This document shows positions 16,289 to 24,296 of a stretch of DNA of 24,322 nt, one piece after another. This DNA comes from UMGS1696 sp964430105. GTDB taxonomy: Bacteria; Bacillota; Clostridia; Oscillospirales; CAG-272. A program made the translations under genes and the position numbers. The notes under the pieces were generated by a model, which worked only from the letters and a program-made list of their open reading frames with translations, was not told the origin of the DNA and did no database searches. The stretch is taken from contig CAYSEF010000029.1 in assembly GCA_964430105.1 (NCBI GenBank), positions 1 through 24,322 on the forward strand, in the 5' to 3' direction. The stretch's first letter is position 1, and every line of letters begins with the position of its first letter.

Positions 16289-16381
16289 AATAAATACGCC
16301 CGAATAGCTTAACTCAGAGCGTTGTTTTCAAAGGTGACGGTGAGAGTCCGCCGAGGGCAGAAAAACTTCAACCAATTTATT
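16289..16381 (+). ncRNA. tRNA-like structured leader of the zinc-ribbon gene
   Basis: The region folds in a cloverleaf-like way. AATAAAT (16289-16295) pairs with ATTTATT (16375-16381), and GCCC (16298-16301) with GGGC (16355-16358). A D-arm-like GCTT/GAGC (16307-16310 with 16317-16320) follows a T-A pair of bases, as in tRNA positions 8-9. A T-arm-like GACGG/CCGCC (16336-16340 with 16348-16352) holds a seven-base loop TGAGAGT. The middle can form a wobble-rich hairpin (16320-16339) that competes with the T-like arm. There is no good anticodon stem, no GG in the D loop and no TTC in the T loop, so it is not a working tRNA. It ends just before the ribosome site of the next gene. I assign no known family. 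Confidence 0.5.
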
Positions 16382-16399
16382 TAAAGCGAGGAAAAAGAG

Positions 16400-16678
16400 A
16401 TGTACGAGGACAAGACTTTAACATGCAAGGAATGCGGCAACGAGTTCGTATTCACCGCAGGCGAGCAGGAATTCTATGCTGAAAAGGGCTTCCAGAACGA
16501 ACCCCAGAGATGCAAGGCTTGCCGTGACAAGAGAAAGAACGCTAACCGCGAACAGAAGGAAATGTTCACTGCTACTTGCGCTAACTGCGGTGGCGAAGCT
16601 AAGATTCCTTTCCAGCCCACAAGCGACAGACCTGTATACTGCAGCGAATGCTTTGCTGCAATGAAGAACAAGCAGTAA
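16400..16678 (+). CDS. Double zinc-ribbon protein
   Basis: This 92-residue protein has four CxxC pairs: Cys9/12, 38/41, 60/63 and 81/84. They form two four-Cys zinc sites. The first half (TCKECGNEFVFTAGEQEFYAE, then RCKACRDKR) is the zf-trcl type of probable zinc ribbon found widely in Clostridia. The second half repeats the plan in shorter form. The function is not established; RNA or DNA contact is plausible for such ribbons. GAGG lies 8 bases before the ATG. Codon use is strikingly uniform (AAG, AAC, TTC, GAA, GCT preferred), which suggests very high expression. It is expressed behind a structured leader and ends at a terminator, so it is likely its own unit. Confidence 0.85.
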   Translation: MYEDKTLTCKECGNEFVFTAGEQEFYAEKGFQNEPQRCKACRDKRKNANREQKEMFTATCANCGGEAKIPFQPTSDRPVYCSECFAAMKNKQ

Positions 16679-16692
16679 TTAATCTGTCATAC

Positions 16693-16715
16693 ATTCATTA
16701 AATATTTGAATGAAT
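16693..16715 (+). repeat. AT-rich inverted repeat after the zinc-ribbon gene
   Basis: ATTCATT (16693-16699) and AATGAAT (16709-16715) form a hairpin directly ahead of the terminator; it may protect the 3' end of the transcript. Confidence 0.4.
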
Positions 16716-16716
16716 C

Positions 16717-16751
16717 AAGGAATACGACGTTTATGCCGTGTTCCTTTTTTT
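16717..16751 (+). terminator. Terminator after the zinc-ribbon gene
   Basis: AAGGAATACG (16717-16726) pairs with CGTGTTCCTT (16737-16746), one G-U pair, followed by a T run. Confidence 0.88.
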
Positions 16752-16844
16752 GTGTTTTTGTAAATAATTCCCTTTTGTTGCGTGGGTTTTATCTGAAATT
16801 ATGCAAAAAAACACGTTTTGGTAATGATTTGTTGAAAAATTGTC

Positions 16845-16873
16845 TGTACAAAGCTGAAAAAATGTGTTATAAT
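16845..16873 (+). promoter_or_regulatory. Sigma-A promoter of the rlmB operon
   Basis: TGTACA (16845-16850, four of six matches), a 17-base spacer and TATAAT (16868-16873) with TG at the extended -10. It probably drives rlmB, the membrane protein and the radical SAM gene. Confidence 0.7.
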
Positions 16874-16970
16874 CATACTGTATCATTATATAAAGGGGTA
16901 TTATGCTCCGATTTGCGACAGCTTTGTTGAAACGAAAACTAAGTTGTTGACTAAATTTCTGGCGGATAAT

Positions 16971-17825
16971 ATGGAAAATAGATATAATAAACAGGATAAC
17001 AAAAATAAGCGCGGATACGATAGAAATGATCGTCGCGATAACAGAAGCAGACAAAACGGTGGCAGAAACGATCGTGATAGAAGAAATTACGGTGAAATGC
17101 CGTCAAATATCGTAGTCGGACGTAATGCTGTTTTGGAGCTTGTGAAAACAGGTGCGCCCGTCGATAAGATTTTGGTGTCAGGTCGTGAAGGCTCGGTGGT
17201 TGTGATAATCGCTGAAGCTAAAAAAGCGGGAATTACCGTTGTTGATTCAAATAAAGAAACTCTCGACAGACTTGCTCATGGCGAACATCACCAGGGTATA
17301 GTTGCGATGGTTGCTGAAAAGGCTTATTGTACAGTTGAAGATATACTTGAGATAGCAAAAGAGCGTGGTGAAAAGCCCCTTATCGTTGTCTGCGATGGAA
17401 TTGAGGATCCGCATAACCTTGGTGCAGTTATTCGTTGCGCTGAATGTGCCGGTGCTCATGGTGTTATCATACCTGAAAGACGTGCGTGTGGACTTACTCC
17501 TGCTGTTTCAAAGGCCTCTGCCGGTGCTATTCTGCATATGGCTATTGCAAAGGTCGGAAATATTGCCGATACTATTGAGAAATTAAAGGAAAACGGAGTT
17601 TGGACATTTGCGGCTGAAGCTGATGGACAGGATTTCTTTGAAACCGATTGGAACTGTGCGTGTGCTATCGTAATGGGCGGTGAAGACAGCGGAGTAAGCA
17701 GATTGGTTCGTGAAAGATGCGACTATACTGTTTCTATTCCGATGTACGGCAAGGTAAATTCACTGAATGTATCAACTGCGGCTTCTGTACTCCTTTGCCA
17801 TGCCGCGCGTATGCAGAGAAGATAA
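16971..17825 (+). CDS. rlmB: 23S rRNA 2'-O-ribose methyltransferase (RlmB/TrmH family)
   Basis: This 284-residue SPOUT methyltransferase has the three family motifs: DGIEDPHNLGAVIRCAE (141-157), IVMGGEDSGVSRLVRE (231-246) and IPMYGKVNSLNVSTAASVLL (256-275). The last forms the knotted AdoMet site. An RNA-binding N-domain (about 44-120) precedes them. RlmB methylates the 2'-oxygen of a guanosine in the 23S peptidyl-transferase region; related TrmH-type enzymes modify tRNA, so the exact target is inferred. The first 40 residues are an extra Arg/Asn/Asp-rich disordered tail. I prefer the ATG at 16971 (GGCGGA just upstream) to a TTG 27 bases earlier. The next gene follows in the same direction after 145 bases with no terminator. 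Confidence 0.9.
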   Translation: MENRYNKQDNKNKRGYDRNDRRDNRSRQNGGRNDRDRRNYGEMPSNIVVGRNAVLELVKTGAPVDKILVSGREGSVVVIIAEAKKAGITVVDSNKETLDRLAHGEHHQGIVAMVAEKAYCTVEDILEIAKERGEKPLIVVCDGIEDPHNLGAVIRCAECAGAHGVIIPERRACGLTPAVSKASAGAILHMAIAKVGNIADTIEKLKENGVWTFAAEADGQDFFETDWNCACAIVMGGEDSGVSRLVRERCDYTVSIPMYGKVNSLNVSTAASVLLCHAARMQRR

Positions 17826-17933
17826 TGTGAGATACTATATCAAAGAGCATTTTAAATTTAAATTACGAAAACCGTATAAACGCAGTAAGGGTAAAGCACG
17901 ATCTGCGTATTATCATACAGCTAATGAAAGGGA

Positions 17934-17959
17934 TGACCGCGAAGCAAAAGTCACGGTCA
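17934..17959 (+). repeat. Inverted repeat before the pseudo-ATPase gene
   Basis: TGACCG (17934-17939) and CGGTCA (17954-17959) can form a hairpin 11 bases before the ATG. The expected ribosome site is not visible between it and the start. Confidence 0.4.
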
Positions 17960-17970
17960 ATGTACTGATT

Positions 17971-20784
17971 ATGGCTAAACAAAAAAAGAAAAATGTAACA
18001 GCAGGCGATTTGCTGGGAAAGCTTGGTCGTAATAAAAATAACGAGAAGGCTGCTGAAAATATCAGAGATGATGAATTCGTTAATGATAGTGAGTATATCG
18101 GTGACGATGAGTACGATTCTATCGATGTATCTTCATCTTCTGAAAATGATTCCTCTGACAGCGAACTCGATATAAACGAGCTTCTGCGCAAATATATGCC
18201 TGAGTATGAAAATGGCGGAGCTTCTGCCGATGATTCTGATGAATTTTCGTCAACAACAGGTGGTGTATTATCCAGAATTAAGAAATCTGCTACTGATGCC
18301 GATGTTGAAGAAAAAGATGAAGATGAAAAGCTCATTGATGCGCTTGATTCCGCATTCGGAGCAGCTGCCTTTTCTTCGGACAAAGCAGGTGATGCTATTG
18401 ATAAATTCTTTGATGAAGAATTTGGCGATGAATTTATCGGTGATGAAGCTGATGCTGATGATGAAAAACGGGATAACACAATAACGGAATACGAATTGGA
18501 TTCCGAAACAGATGAGGATAAAAAAGATAAACTTACCGAAGAACTTTTTGCGGAAGAACCCGAGAAGAAAAAACGTGGTTTCTTTGCGAGCCTCTTTGGA
18601 AATTCCTCGAAAAAAGCTGTTGAAGCTAAAAACATACCGGAGCTTGAAGCGAATAATGCTGAGATTTCTGATGATGCGAAGCTTGATGATGATTTGGCTG
18701 AAAAAAGTGAAGCTGTCGATGAAATTTTCGCAGGTGAGGAAACCTCAGGAGTACAGCTTTCTGTCGGAGATGATCTGTTTGAGGATGCCGATGAAGTAAC
18801 GACTGAAACTGCCGATTCAGATGAAACCGAACAAACAGAGTTGAATTTGGTTTCTGATGACGATCAGACAGAAAATGAGTCCGTACATGAGGAATTGGAT
18901 TCAGATATCGACCCGACTGACATAAATCTTATGGTAGCTTTCGGACTTGACGGTGGCGCTGATAAGAAAGCTGATAAAGCTAAGGAATTTGGTGACAGGC
19001 TTGAAGCGAAGCAGTCTTCAAAGACTCGTAAGCATAAGCTTGACAGACCTGAATATGTCGATAAAACTCAAACACCGAAAATTCGTAAGGAATTTGCGGA
19101 CAAGCAGGTCAAGCTTTGGGTTAAGCTTGGAATATGTGCCGTATTTACTGTGCTTCTGCTGATATTTGAAAATATCATGACGCTGACGAATTTGTTCACC
19201 GGCTCACCGAAACAGTTTGCGGGAGTGCTTGACCCTGCTGTTTATCCTGTGGTTTATATAATGGTAAGTCTTCAGCTTATGCTGTTGGCGTGTATCTGTG
19301 CCTTTGATGAGATAGTTAAAGGATTTAAGTATATTTTACGTGGTACTCCAAGACCGGAAAGTATGACATCACTGCTTATGGTCGCAGGTATAATATATTC
19401 AGTAGTTCTTTCGCATATTATCAAGGTTCCGAATGAGCCTGTTATGTTCAACTTTATCGTTGCACTTTCAGCACTCCTTACTTTGGTATATGAATTATTC
19501 AATAACAAGCGTGAAATGATGAATTTCCGCATAGTAGCGAATAAAAAGCCAAAGCATATCGTTCGCAGATTACTTGATGAGGAATCAGAATGTGAGTCAA
19601 AAGCTTTTGCTGATGCCGATGATGTTTGCGATGTTATGAAGATAGAAAAAGCAGATTTCGTTGACGGCTTCTTTGGAAGATTAAGTGCTCCGGATTCAAG
19701 CACAGGCATTTTTATGACTTTTGTTATGAGCGTGACTGTGGCTATAGCGATACTGTTTGGTATCTTTGCAAACTTCCGTGGCGGAGATGCTTCTATGGTT
19801 GTTCGTGTAATTTATTCGGCAATGCTGATTATCGCTCCTCTGTCTGTTTATATGACATTCTCGTATCCTTTCTATCGTGCAAATTTGGTGGCGAAGGAAT
19901 ACGACAGTGCAATAATTGGTGAAACTTCGCTTGAAGAATACTCAAATGCTTCCATTATAAGCTTTGACGACAAGAATGTATTCCCGTCATATTCTGTCAA
20001 GGTTCAGAATATCCGTATTTACAACAACGCAAGAATAGACAGAGTGCTTTATTATGCAGCGTCTGCGTTTGCTTATGCGGGCGGACCTCTGCAGGATGTG
20101 TTTGAAGTTGCAACAAAGGATATGGGAACCTCGAATCATGTGGAAATTTTTGACACAGAAACAGGCTTCCTCGCAACTCAGGTTGACGGAGTTAATATAA
20201 TTTTCGGTAGCTGTGATGCACTGATGGCACGTGGACTTGATATTCCTGCGAGTGCGGCTGAGGATGATGTTGATCTTTCCGATGAGCTTGAGATTATGTA
20301 TATGTTCCGCGAAAATAAGCTGGTCGCAAAAATGTACATCCAGTATGTGATGGACAGTGACATCGATTTGATCTTGAAGCAGTTCTCGGGCAGCGGATTA
20401 TATGTTTGTGTGCGCACATATGACCCGAATATTGACGAACGTATGATAGCCAGAAAGCTTAATATGAAGCGTATGCCATTGAAGATCGTACGTTATGCAA
20501 GCACCGAGGAAGTTGGTACATACTCCGAGAAGGTCGACAGTGGTCTTGTTACCTGCGGAACACCAAAATCACTTCTCCAGGTTATCTCGTATTGCGGTAA
20601 GGTTCTTCATACAAAGAAGACCAATATTGCGCTTAGTGTGCTTTCGGTGATGATAGGTGTAGCTATTCTTGTGCTCTTGCTCCTGTCTGACTCACTTGGA
20701 TCACTTAATTCGCTCTTTATTGCGCTTTATCAGCTTATTTGGCTGATTCCTATGATGATTTCATCGAGAATGTTTATTCGCTGA
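17971..20784 (+). CDS. Large membrane protein, degenerate P1B-type ATPase homologue
   Basis: From ATG 17971 the protein has 937 residues. A basic start (MAKQKKK) leads into a long Asp/Glu/Ser-rich tail to about residue 345, with short amphipathic motifs at about 65-79 and 317-326. Eight helices follow at about 381-403, 423-447, 464-485, 491-510, 578-602, 609-632, 883-907 and 911-932. This 4+2+2 order, with soluble loops of about 67 and 250 residues, is that of heavy-metal P1B ATPases. Pro623 in IIAPLS and Asp666 in FDDKNV are 43 residues apart, the same as CPC proline to DKTGT aspartate in CopA. Later GGPLQDVF matches the HP region, FGSCDAL the GxG region and RTYDPN the TGD region. All catalytic motifs are broken. 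The start has no good ribosome site; the gene shares a direction with rlmB. Confidence 0.75.
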   Translation: MAKQKKKNVTAGDLLGKLGRNKNNEKAAENIRDDEFVNDSEYIGDDEYDSIDVSSSSENDSSDSELDINELLRKYMPEYENGGASADDSDEFSSTTGGVLSRIKKSATDADVEEKDEDEKLIDALDSAFGAAAFSSDKAGDAIDKFFDEEFGDEFIGDEADADDEKRDNTITEYELDSETDEDKKDKLTEELFAEEPEKKKRGFFASLFGNSSKKAVEAKNIPELEANNAEISDDAKLDDDLAEKSEAVDEIFAGEETSGVQLSVGDDLFEDADEVTTETADSDETEQTELNLVSDDDQTENESVHEELDSDIDPTDINLMVAFGLDGGADKKADKAKEFGDRLEAKQSSKTRKHKLDRPEYVDKTQTPKIRKEFADKQVKLWVKLGICAVFTVLLLIFENIMTLTNLFTGSPKQFAGVLDPAVYPVVYIMVSLQLMLLACICAFDEIVKGFKYILRGTPRPESMTSLLMVAGIIYSVVLSHIIKVPNEPVMFNFIVALSALLTLVYELFNNKREMMNFRIVANKKPKHIVRRLLDEESECESKAFADADDVCDVMKIEKADFVDGFFGRLSAPDSSTGIFMTFVMSVTVAIAILFGIFANFRGGDASMVVRVIYSAMLIIAPLSVYMTFSYPFYRANLVAKEYDSAIIGETSLEEYSNASIISFDDKNVFPSYSVKVQNIRIYNNARIDRVLYYAASAFAYAGGPLQDVFEVATKDMGTSNHVEIFDTETGFLATQVDGVNIIFGSCDALMARGLDIPASAAEDDVDLSDELEIMYMFRENKLVAKMYIQYVMDSDIDLILKQFSGSGLYVCVRTYDPNIDERMIARKLNMKRMPLKIVRYASTEEVGTYSEKVDSGLVTCGTPKSLLQVISYCGKVLHTKKTNIALSVLSVMIGVAILVLLLLSDSLGSLNSLFIALYQLIWLIPMMISSRMFIR

Positions 20785-20812
20785 TCTGAAACATACTATA
20801 AAAATATAAAAT

Positions 20813-20858
20813 AAGGAGTTACGGGAGGATCATGGTTCTCCCGTACATTTTTACAATG
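20813..20858 (+). promoter_or_regulatory. Hairpin and nested ribosome sites at the radical SAM start
   Basis: AAGGAG (20813-20818) is followed by TACGGGAG (20820-20827) pairing with CTCCCGTA (20838-20845). The hairpin buries a second site (GGGAGG, 20823-20828) and puts ATG 20832 in its loop. With the hairpin folded, AAGGAG is effectively about 11 bases from ATG 20856. Confidence 0.6.
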
Positions 20859-23462
20859 AGAGAAGATATACGTAGTTTTATTACAAAAGTACAAAAGCCC
20901 GGGCGATATACCGGTGGTGAAACAAATTCTGTCTACAAGAATCTTGAAGACGTGAAGATGCGTGTGGCATTCTGTTTTCCTGACACCTATGAAATAGGAA
21001 TGTCGAACCTTGGAATGCGTATACTGTGTGACTGCTTTAATTCGATTGACGAAGTTTGGTGCGAAAGAGTTTATGCGCCGTGGGTCGATATGGAAGAAGA
21101 AATGCGTTCGCATAATATACCTTTGTTCACACACGAAAGCGGAGATTCTGTGGGTGAATTTGATCTTGTTGCATTCACACTTCAATATGAGCTTTGCTAT
21201 ACAACAATGCTTAATATGCTTGATCTTGCGGGAATACCATTGCGCAGAGATGCAAGATCTGATGATTCTCCGATAATTCTTGCAGGTGGTCCGTGTGCCT
21301 ATAACCCTGAGCCTATGGCTGATTTTATAGACATTTTCTCGATTGGTGAGGGTGAGGAGGCACTTCCTGAGCTTGCCAGACTGTATCTTTCGATGAAGAA
21401 TGACGGAAGCTATACAAAAAAAGATTTCCTTTATCGTGCGGCTACTGAGCTTGAAGGTTTCTATGTGCCATCCCTTTATGAAATTTCATATAAGGAAGAT
21501 GGAACTATTAAAGCGATTTCTCCAGTTGACGAAAAAGTGCCTGCTGTTGTTACCAAAAGAATTATCGAGGATTTTGACAAGTGCTATGTTCCGATGAATC
21601 CTGTTCTGCCGAATATTGAAACTGTCCACGACCGTGTAACTATCGAGGTATTCCGTGGCTGTATACGCGGATGCAGATTTTGTCAGGCCGGTATGGTTTG
21701 CAGACCTGTTCGTGAAAAGTCTCCCGAAACACTTGACTGCATTGCACGACAGATGATAGACAATTCCGGCTACAGTGAGATATCCTTGTCGTCGCTGTCT
21801 ATTTCCGATTATTCAAAGATAAGTGAGCTTACAGATAATTTGCTTGACTGGACTCCGGGAAGGATGATAAACCTCTCACTTCCGTCTATGCGCGCGGACA
21901 GCTTCACAAAGGAGCTTATGGATAAGATATCTACCGTTCGTTCAAGTACGCTTACATTTGCGCCTGAAGCCGGTACACAAAGACTGCGTGATGTTATCAA
22001 CAAAAACATTACTGAGGAAGCTATACTTCGTGCTGCCGGTGTTGCATATTCTGCCGGTAAAAATCAGGTAAAGCTGTATTTCATGAACGGTTTGCCCGGT
22101 GAAACCTACGAAGATATTGAAGGTATTTCTACTCTTGCAAGCCATGTAATAGATGAATATTATCGTACTCCTAACAGAAACAAAGCTCGTCAGCCACAGG
22201 TTACTCTGTCGGTAGCTTGCTTCATACCTAAGCCACACACGCCATTCCAGTGGGAAAGACAGAATACACTGGATGAGCTTACGGAAAAGCAAGATTTTCT
22301 GTCATCGAAGATCACAGATCGCAAAGTGCGTTATAATTATCATGATGCAAAGGTATCTCGACTTGAAGCTGTGTTTGCAAGAGGTGACAGACGACTTTCT
22401 GCCGCACTTGAGGAGGCTATTCGACGTCATGTTCGTTTTGATGCGTGGGCAGATCAATTCGATTATGATAATTGGATGGATATTTTTGCGACAGTTGGTA
22501 TAGATCCTGCATTCTACGCAAATAGAACTATACCGGATGATGAGATTCTGCCGTGGGATATGATTTCTGTCGGTATAACAAAGGAATTTCTTCTTTCTGA
22601 AAGACACAAGGCTCAGGAGGCTATTGCAACACCTTCGTGCAAAGAAAAATGCTCGGGATGTGGTGTGAATCGTCTGGTTGATAAGAAATATTGCCGTTGG
22701 TGTCCCGGACATCCGGATTCATCTGACAGTGCGGGTAAAATTACATCGGATAAGGCTCTTGTTCTGCCTGAAAAGCCTCCGAAGGGAAGCGTAAAGCCTG
22801 CAAGAAAGATTCGTGTTCGCTTCCGTAAGTTTGGTGCAATGCTTTATATATCGCATCTCGATCTTTCAAAAACACTTACTCGCTCAATCGTACGTTCTGG
22901 ACTTCCTGTGTACTATACAGAGGGCTTTAATCCTATTCCTAAGCTGGTGTTTGCTACTCCATTGTCGGTTGGCTGTGGTGGAGAAAATGAGGTTCTTGAT
23001 ATTCGACTGATGCAGGCGGTTGGAAATGTTGAAATCATGGAAAAACTGCAGGCTGCAATGCCTAACGGTATAGAAATTACAGCTGTATATGAACAGAAGT
23101 CTAAGCTTACCGATATCAAATGGGCAGAAAATGAGATCACTTTCAATGATGTAGACATAAAGGACGGATTGTGTGCTGAAATAGAAGAAATGTTCCGTCA
23201 TCCTGTGATTATGATGAAGCGCTCTAAGAGTGGAGAGAAGGAATGTGACATTACAGCCCTCATGCGCTCTGTTAAGGCTGAATCGACCGGAAATGCTCTC
23301 AGAATTACAGCTATCACATCTGCAGATCAGGAGAATTATCTGAACCCTGAGTATGTTGCACAGGCTATAGATGATAAGTTTGCTGTATCAGGTGAGAATG
23401 GCAGCCACGTTATCGTGAGAAAAAAGCTGTTTGTGGCTGATGGTGAGACTGAATTTATTTAA
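20856..23462 (+). CDS. B12-binding-like/radical SAM protein fused to a DUF2344 domain (TIGR03960 type)
   Basis: This 868-residue protein has an N-terminal cobalamin-binding-like domain (about 33-170), with FCFPDTYEIGMSNLGM typical of the family. A radical SAM core follows, with the cluster motif CIRGCRFC (Cys269, 273, 276). A Cys-rich linker (about 595-616: CKEKCSGCG and CRWC) leads to a C-terminal DUF2344 domain (about 650-860: RFRKFGAMLYISHLDLSKT, YYTEGFNPIPKLVFATPL). The reaction of this family is not known to me; it is common in Clostridia, often beside RNase G and rplU, which are absent here. I chose ATG 20856 because homologues begin close to the KVQKPGRYTGG block; ATG 20832 is possible. 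It follows the pseudo-ATPase gene closely, probably in one operon. Confidence 0.9.
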   Translation: MREDIRSFITKVQKPGRYTGGETNSVYKNLEDVKMRVAFCFPDTYEIGMSNLGMRILCDCFNSIDEVWCERVYAPWVDMEEEMRSHNIPLFTHESGDSVGEFDLVAFTLQYELCYTTMLNMLDLAGIPLRRDARSDDSPIILAGGPCAYNPEPMADFIDIFSIGEGEEALPELARLYLSMKNDGSYTKKDFLYRAATELEGFYVPSLYEISYKEDGTIKAISPVDEKVPAVVTKRIIEDFDKCYVPMNPVLPNIETVHDRVTIEVFRGCIRGCRFCQAGMVCRPVREKSPETLDCIARQMIDNSGYSEISLSSLSISDYSKISELTDNLLDWTPGRMINLSLPSMRADSFTKELMDKISTVRSSTLTFAPEAGTQRLRDVINKNITEEAILRAAGVAYSAGKNQVKLYFMNGLPGETYEDIEGISTLASHVIDEYYRTPNRNKARQPQVTLSVACFIPKPHTPFQWERQNTLDELTEKQDFLSSKITDRKVRYNYHDAKVSRLEAVFARGDRRLSAALEEAIRRHVRFDAWADQFDYDNWMDIFATVGIDPAFYANRTIPDDEILPWDMISVGITKEFLLSERHKAQEAIATPSCKEKCSGCGVNRLVDKKYCRWCPGHPDSSDSAGKITSDKALVLPEKPPKGSVKPARKIRVRFRKFGAMLYISHLDLSKTLTRSIVRSGLPVYYTEGFNPIPKLVFATPLSVGCGGENEVLDIRLMQAVGNVEIMEKLQAAMPNGIEITAVYEQKSKLTDIKWAENEITFNDVDIKDGLCAEIEEMFRHPVIMMKRSKSGEKECDITALMRSVKAESTGNALRITAITSADQENYLNPEYVAQAIDDKFAVSGENGSHVIVRKKLFVADGETEFI

Positions 23463-23475
23463 AATTTAGAAAAAC

Positions 23476-23512
23476 AAAAAAGGGTGTTACTTGATGTGAC
23501 ATCCTTTTTTTT
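23476..23512. terminator. Bidirectional terminator between the radical SAM and DUF421 genes
   Basis: A 15-bp stem (23476-23490 with 23496-23510, some G-U pairs) and a TTGAT loop have an A run on the left and a T run on the right, so it can end both converging genes. Confidence 0.88.
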
Positions 23513-23542
23513 GTTTGTGCGAATTAAATTCATCAATGCTCT

Positions 23543-24214
23543 TTAATGCTCTTTTTCGATAAGAAAAACCTTGCCACAGTCATCAACGGTTAGAAGAAAG
23601 ACGTCCTTTACGGTAAGCTTGCGATTTGCAAGATATTTTTCAAGCATTTTTTTGTTCCAAGAGGCTAATGGTAGATTTTCAGTCATGACATTTCCGTCTA
23701 CGATAATAGGATGAGCAATGCCGGAGTCTGTAGCGTTCATAGACAAGTCTGCTGGAGTGACAGGCTTTGTTTTCGCATTTGGAATTACTGACAGCTTGCC
23801 GTTTTCCTCCAATATTGCGTAACGGATCTCTTGAATAGATGAGAAGCCCTTTTGACGAATTTCAGCAAGAAGCTCATCAAGCTCTATGCGATTTTTTCGC
23901 AATGCAGATTGAATAAGCTTTCCTTTGTGAATTAGTAGAGTTGGTGTGCCACAAAAGAGTCTTCTGAGAAAAACACTTTTTAATAATATATAGGACATAA
24001 GAAGTTCGAGTGATAGCAGGGTGAGCATAGGTACAATCGCATTTAATATAGGTATTTGTGGATCGGATACAGGGGCAGCGGCAATTTCTGATAGTATTAC
24101 GGTTATTATAAATTCTGAAACTTGAAGTTCAGCTATCTGACGCTTTCCCATAATACGGACTGAGATAATCAGTGAAAAGTAAATTATTAGTGTGCGTATG
24201 ATTATTGTAAACAT
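23543..24214 (-). CDS. DUF421 (YetF-like) membrane protein
   Basis: This 223-residue protein has three N-terminal helices (about 4-20, 33-50 and 57-80). The family signature MGKRQIAELQVSEFIITVILSEIAA lies across the first and second helices. Two small soluble domains follow, including PTLLIHKGKLIQSALRKNRIELDELLAEIR. Bacillus relatives (YetF, YdfS, YrbG and similar) are linked to the spore or cell envelope; the molecular role is not established. I place the start at the ATG 24214 because homologues begin about 20 residues before MGKRQ; a TTG at 24277 would add 21 hydrophobic residues encoded by a T-rich leader. No clear ribosome site is seen at either. It converges on the radical SAM gene and diverges from whatever lies right of the window. 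Confidence 0.85.
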   Translation of the reverse strand: MFTIIIRTLIIYFSLIISVRIMGKRQIAELQVSEFIITVILSEIAAAPVSDPQIPILNAIVPMLTLLSLELLMSYILLKSVFLRRLFCGTPTLLIHKGKLIQSALRKNRIELDELLAEIRQKGFSSIQEIRYAILEENGKLSVIPNAKTKPVTPADLSMNATDSGIAHPIIVDGNVMTENLPLASWNKKMLEKYLANRKLTVKDVFLLTVDDCGKVFLIEKEH

Positions 24215-24296
24215 GGTATTATTGTGTACAAATAAGATAAAAGTATGCGGAATAATAAAAAAAAGCAAAAAAACCAAAAAACTTTTGAAAAAGGTA

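Noticed and set aside
16298..16360. A functional tRNA gene
   Set aside because: The anticodon stem does not pair properly, the acceptor stem is only 4 bp, and the D and T loops lack their invariant bases. Reported as tRNA-like leader instead.
16706..16930. Possible small gene between the zinc-ribbon gene and rlmB
   Set aside because: It runs through the terminator at 16717-16751 and the rlmB promoter, with no ribosome site and an implausible protein.
17913..18635. 240-codon Ser/Phe-rich open frame on the minus strand
   Set aside because: It mirrors the Asp/Glu-rich tail of the pseudo-ATPase; GAT/GAA repeats read as Ser/Phe on the other strand. No start signals.
20785..20855. Terminator between the pseudo-ATPase and radical SAM genes
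   Set aside because: The hairpin at 20820-20845 has only a weak interrupted T stretch after it and covers the ribosome site, so a translational role is more likely; not excluded.
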